Assembly (NCBI GenBank): GCA_045863195.1
Contig: BTUI01000012.1
Span: forward strand, 39,627 to 103,626
Source of the DNA: W-Chloroflexi-9 sp045863195
GTDB taxonomy: Bacteria; Chloroflexota; Dehalococcoidia; UBA2979
Length of the DNA: 64,000 nt
Direction: 5' to 3'
Shown: in pieces, positions 1 to 7,495 of the stretch
Layout: the number at the start of each line of letters is the position of its first letter
Position numbering within the stretch: the stretch's first letter is position 1
The notes under the pieces: generated by a model
What the model saw: the letters and a program-made list of their open reading frames with translations, nothing else
Databases searched by the model: none
What the model was told of the DNA's origin: nothing
Program-made: the position numbers and the translations under genes

Positions 1-6
1 CTGCGC

Positions 7-2205
7 ATGTACGCGAAGGCGCTCTCCGGCCAGCAGGTCGCCGTGCTCTCCACGGAGGAACTGGTCGACAAGAACATCGGCTGGGTGACGGAGTCCGCCG
101 CCACGACCGAGGGCTCCACGATCTACCTGCCACCGGTCGTCGCCACGTTCGAGGACCAGCTGACCAACTTCCAGGTCTACAAGGTCTTCACGACCCACCA
201 GACCGGACGCATGGAGTTCGGCTCCTTCGAGTACCGCTGGGGCCGGGACGGCCTCTTCACCACCGCCACGGTGGATGAGCGCGAGGCCGTGCGCTCCGCC
301 GCCCTCGCGGAGTCCGGCACCAAGCCGCCTGCCGTCGCGATCACCGCGATGCAGCGTTTCTTCAACCTGTTCGAGGACCGCACGCTCATCTCCGGCCTCT
401 TCACGATCGCCGAGGACACCCGCATCGACGCGACGATCTCCCGCGAGTACGGGGGCATCCGCCGCTGGCTGCGCCGCCTGCAGGAGTGGGAGGCGGAACG
501 CCGCCCGCGCGTGGAGCAGATGCCGCTGCGCCAGGCGTTCGTGGAGAACCTGCTGCGTGCCTCCCTCGGCCGGACGGACACGATCCGGTGGCCGTCCGCG
601 TTCCGCGAGTACCTCGCGGAGGGCCTCGGCGCGCTGAAGTTGCTGGAGCAGCCGGACGCGAACGTGCAGGACTCGGCGGAGGTCGCCGCCTCGCTGTACG
701 ACATCGCGGCATCGATCCCGAACATCACCGCGCCGATCTCGGACGGCAAGTTCGACTGGGCCGGGCCGGACGAGGACATGCTCTCGATCCAGCCGGCGAT
801 GCCCGGCGGCGGCGATGGCCCGGAGATGAACCCGAACCAGGAGGAGGCGGCGTTCAAGAACCCGCCTCAGCCGGAGTTCCGCGGCGACTTCAAGCCGGAG
901 CTCGTGCAGCTGCTTGCCCGCCTCAAGAACCAGCAGGAGGGCCAGCAGGACGGCGCCATGACCCCGCTCACCAAGGAGCAGATCATGGAGATGCTGGAGA
1001 ACTCCACGGAGCTCTCCATCGCCGAGTGGGCCGAGGGCGACATCGACCAGAGCCTGGGCATGTTCCTGCAGAACCTCGAGAAGGAGGCCGGCCAGATGGC
1101 CGGCAAGGCCGACGAGAAGGCCAAGGGCGACGGCCAGCAGGACGGCACCGGCACGGAGGGCGGCGAGGAAGCCGAGCTCCCGGTCGAGGTGTCATGGTCC
1201 TACTACGACGAGTGGGACTTCCGCGCCGGCGACTATCGCCCGCGCTGGACCCGCGTCGGCGAGCGCCTCTCCAAGGAAGACGACTCCGACTTCTACCAGG
1301 AAACGCTCCGCAAGTACCACGGACTGGTGATGGAGACCCGCCGCCAGTTCGAGATGATGCGGCCAGAGTCGTTCAAGAAGATCAAGCGCCTGGAAGACGG
1401 CGAAGAGTTGGACGTGGACCTCACCATCGAGTTCCACATCGACAAGAAGGCCGGCGTCGGGCCGTCCGCGCGCATCTACAACCGCCGCAACAAGGTGGAG
1501 CGCGAGGTCGCCGTGGCGTTCCTCCTCGACATGTCCGCGTCCACCGACGAGGAGATCGAGAAGGTCCGCCAGAAGTACGACGAGAAGGACAACGACGACG
1601 ACTTCGACGGCGACCCGCGGAAGTACTTCCAGTGGCTCGCCGCCCGTCGCGCGAAGGCGATGGTGGAGCCGCCGAAGCGCATCATTGACCTCGAGAAGGA
1701 GTCGACGGTGCTGATCGTCGAAGCCCTCGAGGCGATCGGCGACGCGTACGGGATCTACGGCTTCTCCGGGTACGGCCGCGACAACGTGGAGTTCCACGTG
1801 GTCAAGGACCTGAACGAGATGCTGACCGACAAGGTCGAGAAGCGCATCGGCGCCATCGAGCCGATCCGCTCGACGCGGATGGGCCCGGCGATCCGCCACA
1901 CCGTGTCGAAGCTGAACGACTACGACGCCAAGGTGAAGATCCTGATCATGGTGTCGGACGGCCGTCCGCAGGACCACGGTTACGGCCGTGACCGCACGGA
2001 GAAGGAATACGCCGTCCATGACACCAAGCAGGCGCTGAACGAGGCGAAGCGCTCCGGCATCACCCCCTTCCTCATCACCGTGGACAAGGAAGGGCACGAC
2101 TACCTGAAGCAGATGTGTGACGACATCGGTTACGAGGTCGTGGACGACATCGAGTCGCTGCCGAGGCGTCTCCCCACGCTGTACCGGCACCTGGCGGCGG
2201 ACTAG
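7..2205 (+). CDS. VWA-domain protein, NorD/CoxE-like (5' end probably off the window)
   Basis: The C-terminal third (about residues 495-732) is a von Willebrand factor A domain: a MIDAS metal site DMSAS near residue 509 and a later strand IMVSDGRPQDHG. Proteins of this shape (NorD, CoxE/CbbO-like) work with MoxR-type AAA ATPases to insert metals into or activate enzyme complexes; that role is family knowledge. The N-terminal part carries the IYLPP and THQTGRMEFGSFEY stretches typical of NorD-like proteins, then a Gly/Glu/Gln-rich linker around residues 370-400. The frame is open to base 1 and the family normally has sequence before the first Met used here, so the real start is probably upstream. 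No MoxR gene is visible beside it; one may lie to the left. Confidence 0.8.
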   Translation: MYAKALSGQQVAVLSTEELVDKNIGWVTESAATTEGSTIYLPPVVATFEDQLTNFQVYKVFTTHQTGRMEFGSFEYRWGRDGLFTTATVDEREAVRSAALAESGTKPPAVAITAMQRFFNLFEDRTLISGLFTIAEDTRIDATISREYGGIRRWLRRLQEWEAERRPRVEQMPLRQAFVENLLRASLGRTDTIRWPSAFREYLAEGLGALKLLEQPDANVQDSAEVAASLYDIAASIPNITAPISDGKFDWAGPDEDMLSIQPAMPGGGDGPEMNPNQEEAAFKNPPQPEFRGDFKPELVQLLARLKNQQEGQQDGAMTPLTKEQIMEMLENSTELSIAEWAEGDIDQSLGMFLQNLEKEAGQMAGKADEKAKGDGQQDGTGTEGGEEAELPVEVSWSYYDEWDFRAGDYRPRWTRVGERLSKEDDSDFYQETLRKYHGLVMETRRQFEMMRPESFKKIKRLEDGEELDVDLTIEFHIDKKAGVGPSARIYNRRNKVEREVAVAFLLDMSASTDEEIEKVRQKYDEKDNDDDFDGDPRKYFQWLAARRAKAMVEPPKRIIDLEKESTVLIVEALEAIGDAYGIYGFSGYGRDNVEFHVVKDLNEMLTDKVEKRIGAIEPIRSTRMGPAIRHTVSKLNDYDAKVKILIMVSDGRPQDHGYGRDRTEKEYAVHDTKQALNEAKRSGITPFLITVDKEGHDYLKQMCDDIGYEVVDDIESLPRRLPTLYRHLAAD

Positions 2206-2226
2206 TCCGCACCCGCATCGAGATCT

Positions 2227-2254
2227 GACCGGCCCCGCTCACGCGGGGCCGGTC
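2227..2254. terminator. Hairpin terminator between convergent genes
   Basis: Perfect 11-bp inverted repeat GACCGGCCCCG / CGGGGCCGGTC around a 6-nt centre, 22 nt after the VWA stop codon and just beyond the stop of the convergent membrane-protein gene. No U tract follows; the plus-strand continuation is CCGCGTCTGC, which matches the post-hairpin sequence seen at the other hairpins of this window. Confidence 0.7.
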
Positions 2255-2265
2255 CGCGTCTGCAC

Positions 2266-2811
2266 CTAGAACGGCGTGACCCAGCGCCAGATCGACTCCA
2301 CCGCCTCCACGGCGGTGAAGCCGTCCAGTGCCTGCGCCACGTGCAGGACGTACTCGTGCGCCAGTTTCGCCACGGTCGTCCCGGCGAGGGCGACGCCGAG
2401 CCCCCGCCGTCCGAGGGCGGCGAGCCAGCCCGGCCGCCAGTGGAGCGCCGCCGCCACGAACACGAACCAGAACTCGAACACGTTCGGGAACAGGAACAGC
2501 ACGCGCCGGTCATCGGTCAGGTGGAAGGCGACGAAGCCGGGGAGGCGGAAGAGGAAGAGCGCGATCGCGATCGTGCGCACCGGGCCGCGCCACCGCAGCG
2601 CCACCACCAGGAAGGTGGTGAGGTAGACCTGGTCCAGCCATTTGTCCTTCCACTGGTAGTCGCGGAACCCACCCAGGTCCAGGAGGTTCATCGCGAAGAG
2701 GTCCGAGAGGTCGACGAGGATCGCGATGATCGCGCCAGCGAACGCCCACCGCAGCACGGGCAGCGCGCCGAGGATGCGCATGGCGCTGATGATCAGGACT
2801 TCCAGGTTCAT
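2266..2811 (-). CDS. Small multi-pass membrane protein, unknown function
   Basis: I do not recognise the family. The 181-residue product has about four or five hydrophobic segments (around residues 5-33, 60-75, 82-100, 108-125 and 130-150), separated by short charged loops, so it is almost certainly an inner-membrane protein. There is no signal peptide with a cleavage site, and no conserved catalytic motif that I can name. The ATG at 2811 is preceded by a leader of up to 250 nt with several stable hairpins, the last ending 36 nt before the start codon, so expression may be controlled by transcription attenuation, or the gene may simply follow an independent small RNA. It converges on the VWA gene and shares its terminator. 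Confidence 0.6.
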   Translation of the reverse strand: MNLEVLIISAMRILGALPVLRWAFAGAIIAILVDLSDLFAMNLLDLGGFRDYQWKDKWLDQVYLTTFLVVALRWRGPVRTIAIALFLFRLPGFVAFHLTDDRRVLFLFPNVFEFWFVFVAAALHWRPGWLAALGRRGLGVALAGTTVAKLAHEYVLHVAQALDGFTAVEAVESIWRWVTPF

Positions 2812-2840
2812 GCGCGCATGATGCCGTGTCCGCGCCCGGA

Positions 2841-3065
2841 ACGCAGAGGACCCCGCCGGTCATCCCGGCGGGGTCCTCCGTTTGCTTCCGTCGTTCTGGG
2901 GTCGGTCTGCCGGCCCTGACTATCGAGGGCCGGCTCCTGCGTGGTCCAAGGGAGTGTCCCTCCTCGCTTAGCCGGTGTGCCGGGTCTTCCCGAGCGACTG
3001 CCAGCGCACGATCACCATGCACCCTGCCTCTCTACCGGCGCCTCCCCTCGAGGCGTTTCCGGAAC
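2841..3065 (-). ncRNA. Candidate structured RNA or riboswitch-like leader
   Basis: The stretch between the MBL gene and the membrane-protein gene has no plausible coding frame but holds at least four inverted repeats: 3039-3055 (6 bp), 2949-2961 (5 bp, loop GTG), 2909-2934 (9 bp, loop 8) and the 13-bp terminator-like hairpin 2847-2877. A TAGGGT hexamer at 3072-3077 (minus strand) would place a transcription start near 3065, giving an RNA of about 225 nt. I compared it by eye with cobalamin, SAM, c-di-GMP, c-di-AMP, fluoride, SRP, RNase P and tmRNA consensus features and found no convincing match. Boundaries and function are inference. Confidence 0.35.
2847..2877 (-). terminator. 13-bp hairpin in the leader; minus-strand terminator or attenuator
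   Basis: Perfect inverted repeat AGGACCCCGCCGG / CCGGCGGGGTCCT with a 5-nt loop. Read on the minus strand it is followed directly by CTGCGTTCC, the same post-hairpin sequence found after hairpins that end known genes elsewhere in the window, so it looks like a terminator for a minus-strand transcript. It lies upstream of the ATG at 2811, hence either an attenuator or the end of a separate RNA. Confidence 0.55.
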
Positions 3066-3091
3066 ACCATCACCCTACACCGGGCGCAAGA

Positions 3092-3109
3092 TCGTGCGAG
3101 TGCGCACGA
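3092..3109 (-). terminator. Hairpin downstream of the MBL operon
   Basis: Seven-bp stem TCGTGCG / CGCACGA with loop AGTG, 22 nt past the MBL stop codon. The minus strand continues TCTTGCGCC, again with a TTGCG element. It would end the antitoxin-toxin-MBL transcript. Confidence 0.5.
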
Positions 3110-3130
3110 GCACGAGGTGCCGGCCCCCGA

Positions 3131-4132
3131 TCACGCTCGCAGCGCGAGCCGCACCGGCTCGCCGGCCCGCTCGATGCGCTCCGCCTCGCCGGCTTCGAGC
3201 AGCACGTCGAAGTGGCCGATGATCTCCGTCATCGCCTGGCCCAGCCGTTCCGCCGGCAGCCGCGAGAACAGCGCACGCGCGACCTCGAACGCCGTGCTGG
3301 CGCCGTGGCCGGCGAGGTGTCGGTGCACCTGCCGCGCGCGCCGCTCGTGGTGTGTGCGCCACCGGTCGAGGTAGACCGCCGGGTCGTGCATCACCTCGCC
3401 GTGGCCGGGGTAGACGGTGCGCGGCGCCAGCGCGGCGACCGCCTCGACCGATCGCAGGAACGGCAGGAGCGATGGCCACCGGGGCGCGGTCGGGTCGCCG
3501 GCGAGGACGCCGGGGAAGTGCAGCCCGGGCGTGGGGATCGTCGTCGGGAGCAGCGTATCGCCGGAGAAGAGCGCGCCGTCCTCCGCGCACCACGCGACGA
3601 GGTTGCCCGGGGTGTGGCCGGGCGCGGCGATCAGGCGCAGCGTGCGGCTGTCCGCGAGCGCCCACGTCGCGTGCTCCTCGGCGGGGACGATCGCCTCGCG
3701 CGGGCACGGTTCCCACGTCCCGCCGCGCGCTCCCCGCCAGGTGGCGAGGCGTTCGACGACCTCGGGCGGGCAGCCGTGGCGCGCGTACTCCGCGAGCCGC
3801 AGCGCCCGTTGTGCCTGCAGCCCGGCGAGGCCGGCCGCGACCGCCTCGATCCCCGCGCGTCCGGCGACGATGCGAGCACCGGCCGCCGCCCACCGGAACG
3901 CGAGCGCGGCGTGGTCGATGTGCTCGTGCGTGACGATGACGGCGCGGACCTCCGCCGGGGCGAACCCGATCGCCGCCGCCTGCGCGACCGCGAGGGTCCA
4001 CGCATCGCCCCCGGCGACCTCGACGCCCGCATCGATCAGCAGCCACCCGCGCCCGTCCGTCACGTCCGCGAGGCGAAGCGCCCACACGTTGTTCTCGCCG
4101 AGGACGATGCGGGCGGGGACGAGCGGGCTCAT
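3131..4132 (-). CDS. Metallo-beta-lactamase-fold hydrolase (LACTB2-like)
   Basis: MBL-fold metal-dependent hydrolase. The zinc-binding signature THEHIDH is at residues 68-74, followed by GHTPGN, SGDTLLP and YPGHGE, the remaining metal-ligand strands. The last 65 residues look like the winged-helix tail (HLAGHGASTAFEVARALF region) of LACTB2-type enzymes, which can be thioesterases, glyoxalase-like or RNA-cleaving hydrolases; the substrate cannot be read from sequence. I use the ATG at 4132, not the upstream in-frame ATG at 4159, because it overlaps the toxin stop codon as ATGA and so gives classic translational coupling. It is the third gene of an antitoxin-PIN toxin-MBL unit, an unusual attachment to a toxin-antitoxin pair. 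Confidence 0.85.
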   Translation of the reverse strand: MSPLVPARIVLGENNVWALRLADVTDGRGWLLIDAGVEVAGGDAWTLAVAQAAAIGFAPAEVRAVIVTHEHIDHAALAFRWAAAGARIVAGRAGIEAVAAGLAGLQAQRALRLAEYARHGCPPEVVERLATWRGARGGTWEPCPREAIVPAEEHATWALADSRTLRLIAAPGHTPGNLVAWCAEDGALFSGDTLLPTTIPTPGLHFPGVLAGDPTAPRWPSLLPFLRSVEAVAALAPRTVYPGHGEVMHDPAVYLDRWRTHHERRARQVHRHLAGHGASTAFEVARALFSRLPAERLGQAMTEIIGHFDVLLEAGEAERIERAGEPVRLALRA

Positions 4133-4527
4133 GCGCTTGGTGGTGTCAGGAACTCGCATCGTGAGCCCTGGGCCCTTATGAGCCGCGTGTCGAGTGTCGC
4201 CAGCGGCGCATTCAGCGATTCCGCAGCGGCGATGTACCAGGCGTCGTACGGGTTGATGTTCGTCCGTAGTTGCCAGACTCGTTCCGCGACCGGGACGTAG
4301 GTGAGGAGATCCACCGGAAGGCTCAACAGTTCGGCGTGCGCCTGCGATGCCACCTCCGGTGACAGTTCGCCGCGCATCATCGTTCGGCGGAGTACGCTCG
4401 CGACCTCGGCCGGCATGAGTTCTGGTGAGGCGATCTGGTTCGAGGCGATGACTTCCTCTGCCCAGCGGCCGGTTGCGCCGCGGTCGATGAGCGCCGCGAC
4501 GACGAAGGACGCATCGACCACCAGCAT
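4129..4527 (-). CDS. PIN-domain toxin, VapC/FitB family
   Basis: A 132-residue PIN-domain ribonuclease, the usual length for VapC/FitB toxins, which cleave tRNA or other RNAs when freed from their antitoxin. The four acidic residues that bind Mg2+ are all present: D5 in VVDAS, E41 in PAEVASVL, D95 in NPYDAWYIA and D113 in ATLDTRL, so it should be active. The start is the ATG at 4527, which shares one base with the antitoxin stop (TGATG), and its own stop overlaps the ATG of the MBL gene (ATGA). All three genes should be translated from one message controlled at the operator beside the antitoxin start. Confidence 0.88.
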   Translation of the reverse strand: MLVVDASFVVAALIDRGATGRWAEEVIASNQIASPELMPAEVASVLRRTMMRGELSPEVASQAHAELLSLPVDLLTYVPVAERVWQLRTNINPYDAWYIAAAESLNAPLATLDTRLIRAQGSRCEFLTPPSA

Positions 4528-4760
4528 CAGCGGCGGTCGGCGTCCCGGGCTTCCAGGATCGCCTCGATGCTCAGGTACGTCCCCGTCCGCTCCTTGCGTT
4601 CCCGCACGCGGCGGATCCACTCATCCATCGTTGGGCGCTCTGCGAGCGCGATCAGTTCAGCGCGGAGGTACTCCTGCAGCGAGCGACCGCTCCCCGCGGC
4701 TCGGGCCGCCAGTTCGTCGTGGGTCTTCTCAGGTACGTTGCGGATCGTGATCGAAGGCAT
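4527..4760 (-). CDS. Ribbon-helix-helix antitoxin, FitA/VapB-like
   Basis: 77 residues. The N-terminal half SITIRNVPEKTHDELAARAA followed by GRSLQEYLRAEL is a ribbon-helix-helix DNA-binding fold of FitA type; the acidic and basic C-terminal half (from about residue 44) would wrap the toxin. It lies directly upstream of the PIN toxin and overlaps it by one base, the standard antitoxin-first order. Its ATG at 4760 sits inside a perfect 23-bp inverted repeat, which is where this kind of protein represses its own operon. Start choice is clear: no other Met precedes the fold. Confidence 0.87.
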   Translation of the reverse strand: MPSITIRNVPEKTHDELAARAAGSGRSLQEYLRAELIALAERPTMDEWIRRVRERKERTGTYLSIEAILEARDADRR

Positions 4761-4780
4761 GCATGCATAATGCATGCATG
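4758..4780. promoter_or_regulatory. Toxin-antitoxin operator: 11+1+11 perfect inverted repeat
   Basis: CATGCATGCAT, one A, then ATGCATGCATG. It covers the antitoxin start codon and the 20 bases before it, the expected place for FitA/VapB autorepression. Its high A+T and internal ATGC repeats stand out in this GC-rich sequence. Its right end is 16 bp from the cinA stop codon. Confidence 0.75.
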
Positions 4781-4795
4781 CGCAGCAGATCGCAA

Positions 4796-6046
4796 CTACC
4801 CCAACTTCGCTCCGGCGCGGGCCATGAGGTAGTTGCGCAGGAGCGTGAGCGCCTGCAGCACGGCGCGGCGCTTCGCCGCCTCTCGGCCCTGGTAGTAGCG
4901 GCTGAGGGAGTACTCCATCCGCTCGCCGTCGTAGAGCGCGATGTGCATCGTCCCGGGGGGCTGGCCCTCCAGTTCGTTGCCGCCGGCGATGCCGGTGATG
5001 CCCAGCCCGAGGTCCGCGCGCAGCTTCTCGCGCGTCGCCTTCGCCATCGCCTCGGCCGTCTCGCGGGAGATGACGCCGTGCATCGCCGGGATCTCGGCGG
5101 GGACGCCCTGGATGATCTTCGCCTCGGTGGCGTAGGTGACGAGCGAGCCGCGGAAGTAGTCGGAGGCGCCGTCCACGTCCGTGATCGCGGAGGCGATCGC
5201 GCCGCCGGTGGCGCTCTCCATCAGCGCCAGCGTCAGCCCCTGCTCGCGCAGCATGTTGCCGACGGCGGCCTGGATGCTCTCGTCGTCCACGCCCCAAACG
5301 TTCGGCCCGAGGATCGCGCGGGCGCGCTCCTCCATCGGCCGGATCAGCGTCCACGCCTCCTCGCGCGTCTGCGCCTTCGCCGCGATGCGGGCGTGTACGC
5401 CGTCCGCGCGGTGGTAGATGCCGATCGAGGGGTTCGTGGACTTGAGCAGCGGCGACAGCATCTCGTCCACCACGCTCTCGCCGAGGCCGGTGGTCTTGAG
5501 CGTGCGCGCCACGAGGATCGAGTCGGAGCGGCGCTCCAGTTCGGGGGCGACCTCGTGCTCCCACATCCGGGTCATCTCCGCCGGGGGGCCGGGCATCACC
5601 ACGATGATCTTGCCGTCGCGCTCCACCCACCAGCCGGGCGCGGTGCCACGCGGGTTCGGGATTGCGCGCGCCGAGGGGATGAGCATCGCCTGCTTCAGGT
5701 TGCGCTCCGGCATCGCCGCCTGCCCCGGCCGGTTCATCCAGCGCGCGCGCAGGTGCGCCTCCTGCTCCGGGTCGATGGCGAGCGTCTCGCCGAGGACCTC
5801 GCCGACGGTCTCGCGAGTGATGTCGTCCTCGGTGGGGCCCAGGCCACCCGTGATGAAGGTGATGTCGGAGCGCCCCCAGGCGCGGCCGATCACCTCGCGC
5901 ATGCGGGTCGGGTTGTCCCCCACCTGCGAAGCATAGAGGAGGTCGATGCCGTACTCCGGCAGGTGCCCGGCGACGAAGGCGGCGTTCGTGTCCACGATCT
6001 CGCCGAACAGGATCTCCGTGCCGACCGAGACGATCTCCGCGCGCAT
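4796..6046 (-). CDS. cinA: CinA family protein (competence/damage-inducible; NMN deamidase-like C-terminus)
   Basis: A 416-residue two-domain protein, the standard CinA length. Residues about 1-170 form the MoeA/MogA-like domain (VSVGTEILFGEIVDTN at the start and GGLGPTEDDITRE near residue 70). The C-terminal 160 residues form the PncC-type nicotinamide-nucleotide amidase domain: ESATGGAIASAIT, DYFRGSLVTYATEAK and GITGIAGG. In family members these domains act in ADP-ribose/NMN salvage. The position usually Cys in ESCTGG is Ala here, a common variant. I take the ATG at 6046 because GAGGGG lies just before it and the conserved MRAEIVSVGTE begins there; the longer upstream frame has no homology-like character. 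Confidence 0.92.
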   Translation of the reverse strand: MRAEIVSVGTEILFGEIVDTNAAFVAGHLPEYGIDLLYASQVGDNPTRMREVIGRAWGRSDITFITGGLGPTEDDITRETVGEVLGETLAIDPEQEAHLRARWMNRPGQAAMPERNLKQAMLIPSARAIPNPRGTAPGWWVERDGKIIVVMPGPPAEMTRMWEHEVAPELERRSDSILVARTLKTTGLGESVVDEMLSPLLKSTNPSIGIYHRADGVHARIAAKAQTREEAWTLIRPMEERARAILGPNVWGVDDESIQAAVGNMLREQGLTLALMESATGGAIASAITDVDGASDYFRGSLVTYATEAKIIQGVPAEIPAMHGVISRETAEAMAKATREKLRADLGLGITGIAGGNELEGQPPGTMHIALYDGERMEYSLSRYYQGREAAKRRAVLQALTLLRNYLMARAGAKLG

Positions 6047-6200
6047 GCTCGCCACCCCTCGCCGGACAGTGCCGTCAGACCTCGTGCGCGCCGAGGATAC
6101 CGCGAGGAGGGGGCGGGGTGGCCTCGGGCGGCCGGGGCACGCACAATGACTCGGGCGCGCCGGGAGGCCTCGGCGCGGCGGACAGGCGAGGGAGCGGGCC

Positions 6201-7094
<894 letters not shown>

Positions 7095-7495
7095 CAGGCG
7101 GGGCCTGTACCTACGCTGCGGGGCTCCGCCCCGCACCCCGGCGGTTGCTTCGCACCCGTCTGACTCCCGCTCGTCCTGAGCCTCGTCGACGGGCGAGGAC
7201 GGCGCCCCGGTACGCCTCGAACCCTGGCGGGTGCGAGGGTGCAGCGGGGCGTGGTCTGACTGCGGCGGCGGTTCGACAGGCTCACCGCGAGCGGAAGCGG
7301 AACGGGAGGGCTGAGCCGGCGCATCCGGCCCGTCGCGGCAGCGACCGGGGCCAAGCCGTGATGGGGTGGAACCCCATCACATCTCATTCCCCTCCCCGCG
7401 ACGGGGAGGGGGTAGCCCCCGGCGTAGCCGGGATACCCGGCTGTGGGGAGGGGCCGCCACGCGGCACGCCTCGTGCGCCACGAAGGAATCGGGCG
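7095..7495. repeat. 401-bp gap with small inverted and palindromic repeats
   Basis: I see no gene here. It holds two inverted copies of a common intergenic repeat core (7168-7190, CCGCTCGTCCTGAGCCT..., and 7270-7295, whose complement begins CCGCTCGCGGTGAGCCTGT), a perfect 10-bp hairpin GTGATGGGGT / ACCCCATCAC at 7358-7380, and another 10-bp hairpin CCCCTCCCCG / CGGGGAGGGG at 7389-7411, followed by GTAGCCCCCGG / CCGGGATACCC partial repeats to about 7440. The content looks like piled-up REP/MITE-type elements. The hairpins may also end menB and the convergent gltD-like gene. Confidence 0.6.

Noticed and set aside
3058..3078. GGTGATGGTGTTCC on the minus strand resembles the start of the fluoride (crcB) riboswitch
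   Set aside because: The conserved second strand with the TGATGNCTCCTAC-type sequence is missing and the pseudoknot pairing does not form; the downstream protein is not CrcB or a fluoride exporter.
4527..5630. 367-codon frame that contains the antitoxin at its end
   Set aside because: Everything before residue 290 is a shadow of cinA in another minus-strand frame; only the last 77 residues (from 4760) are real.
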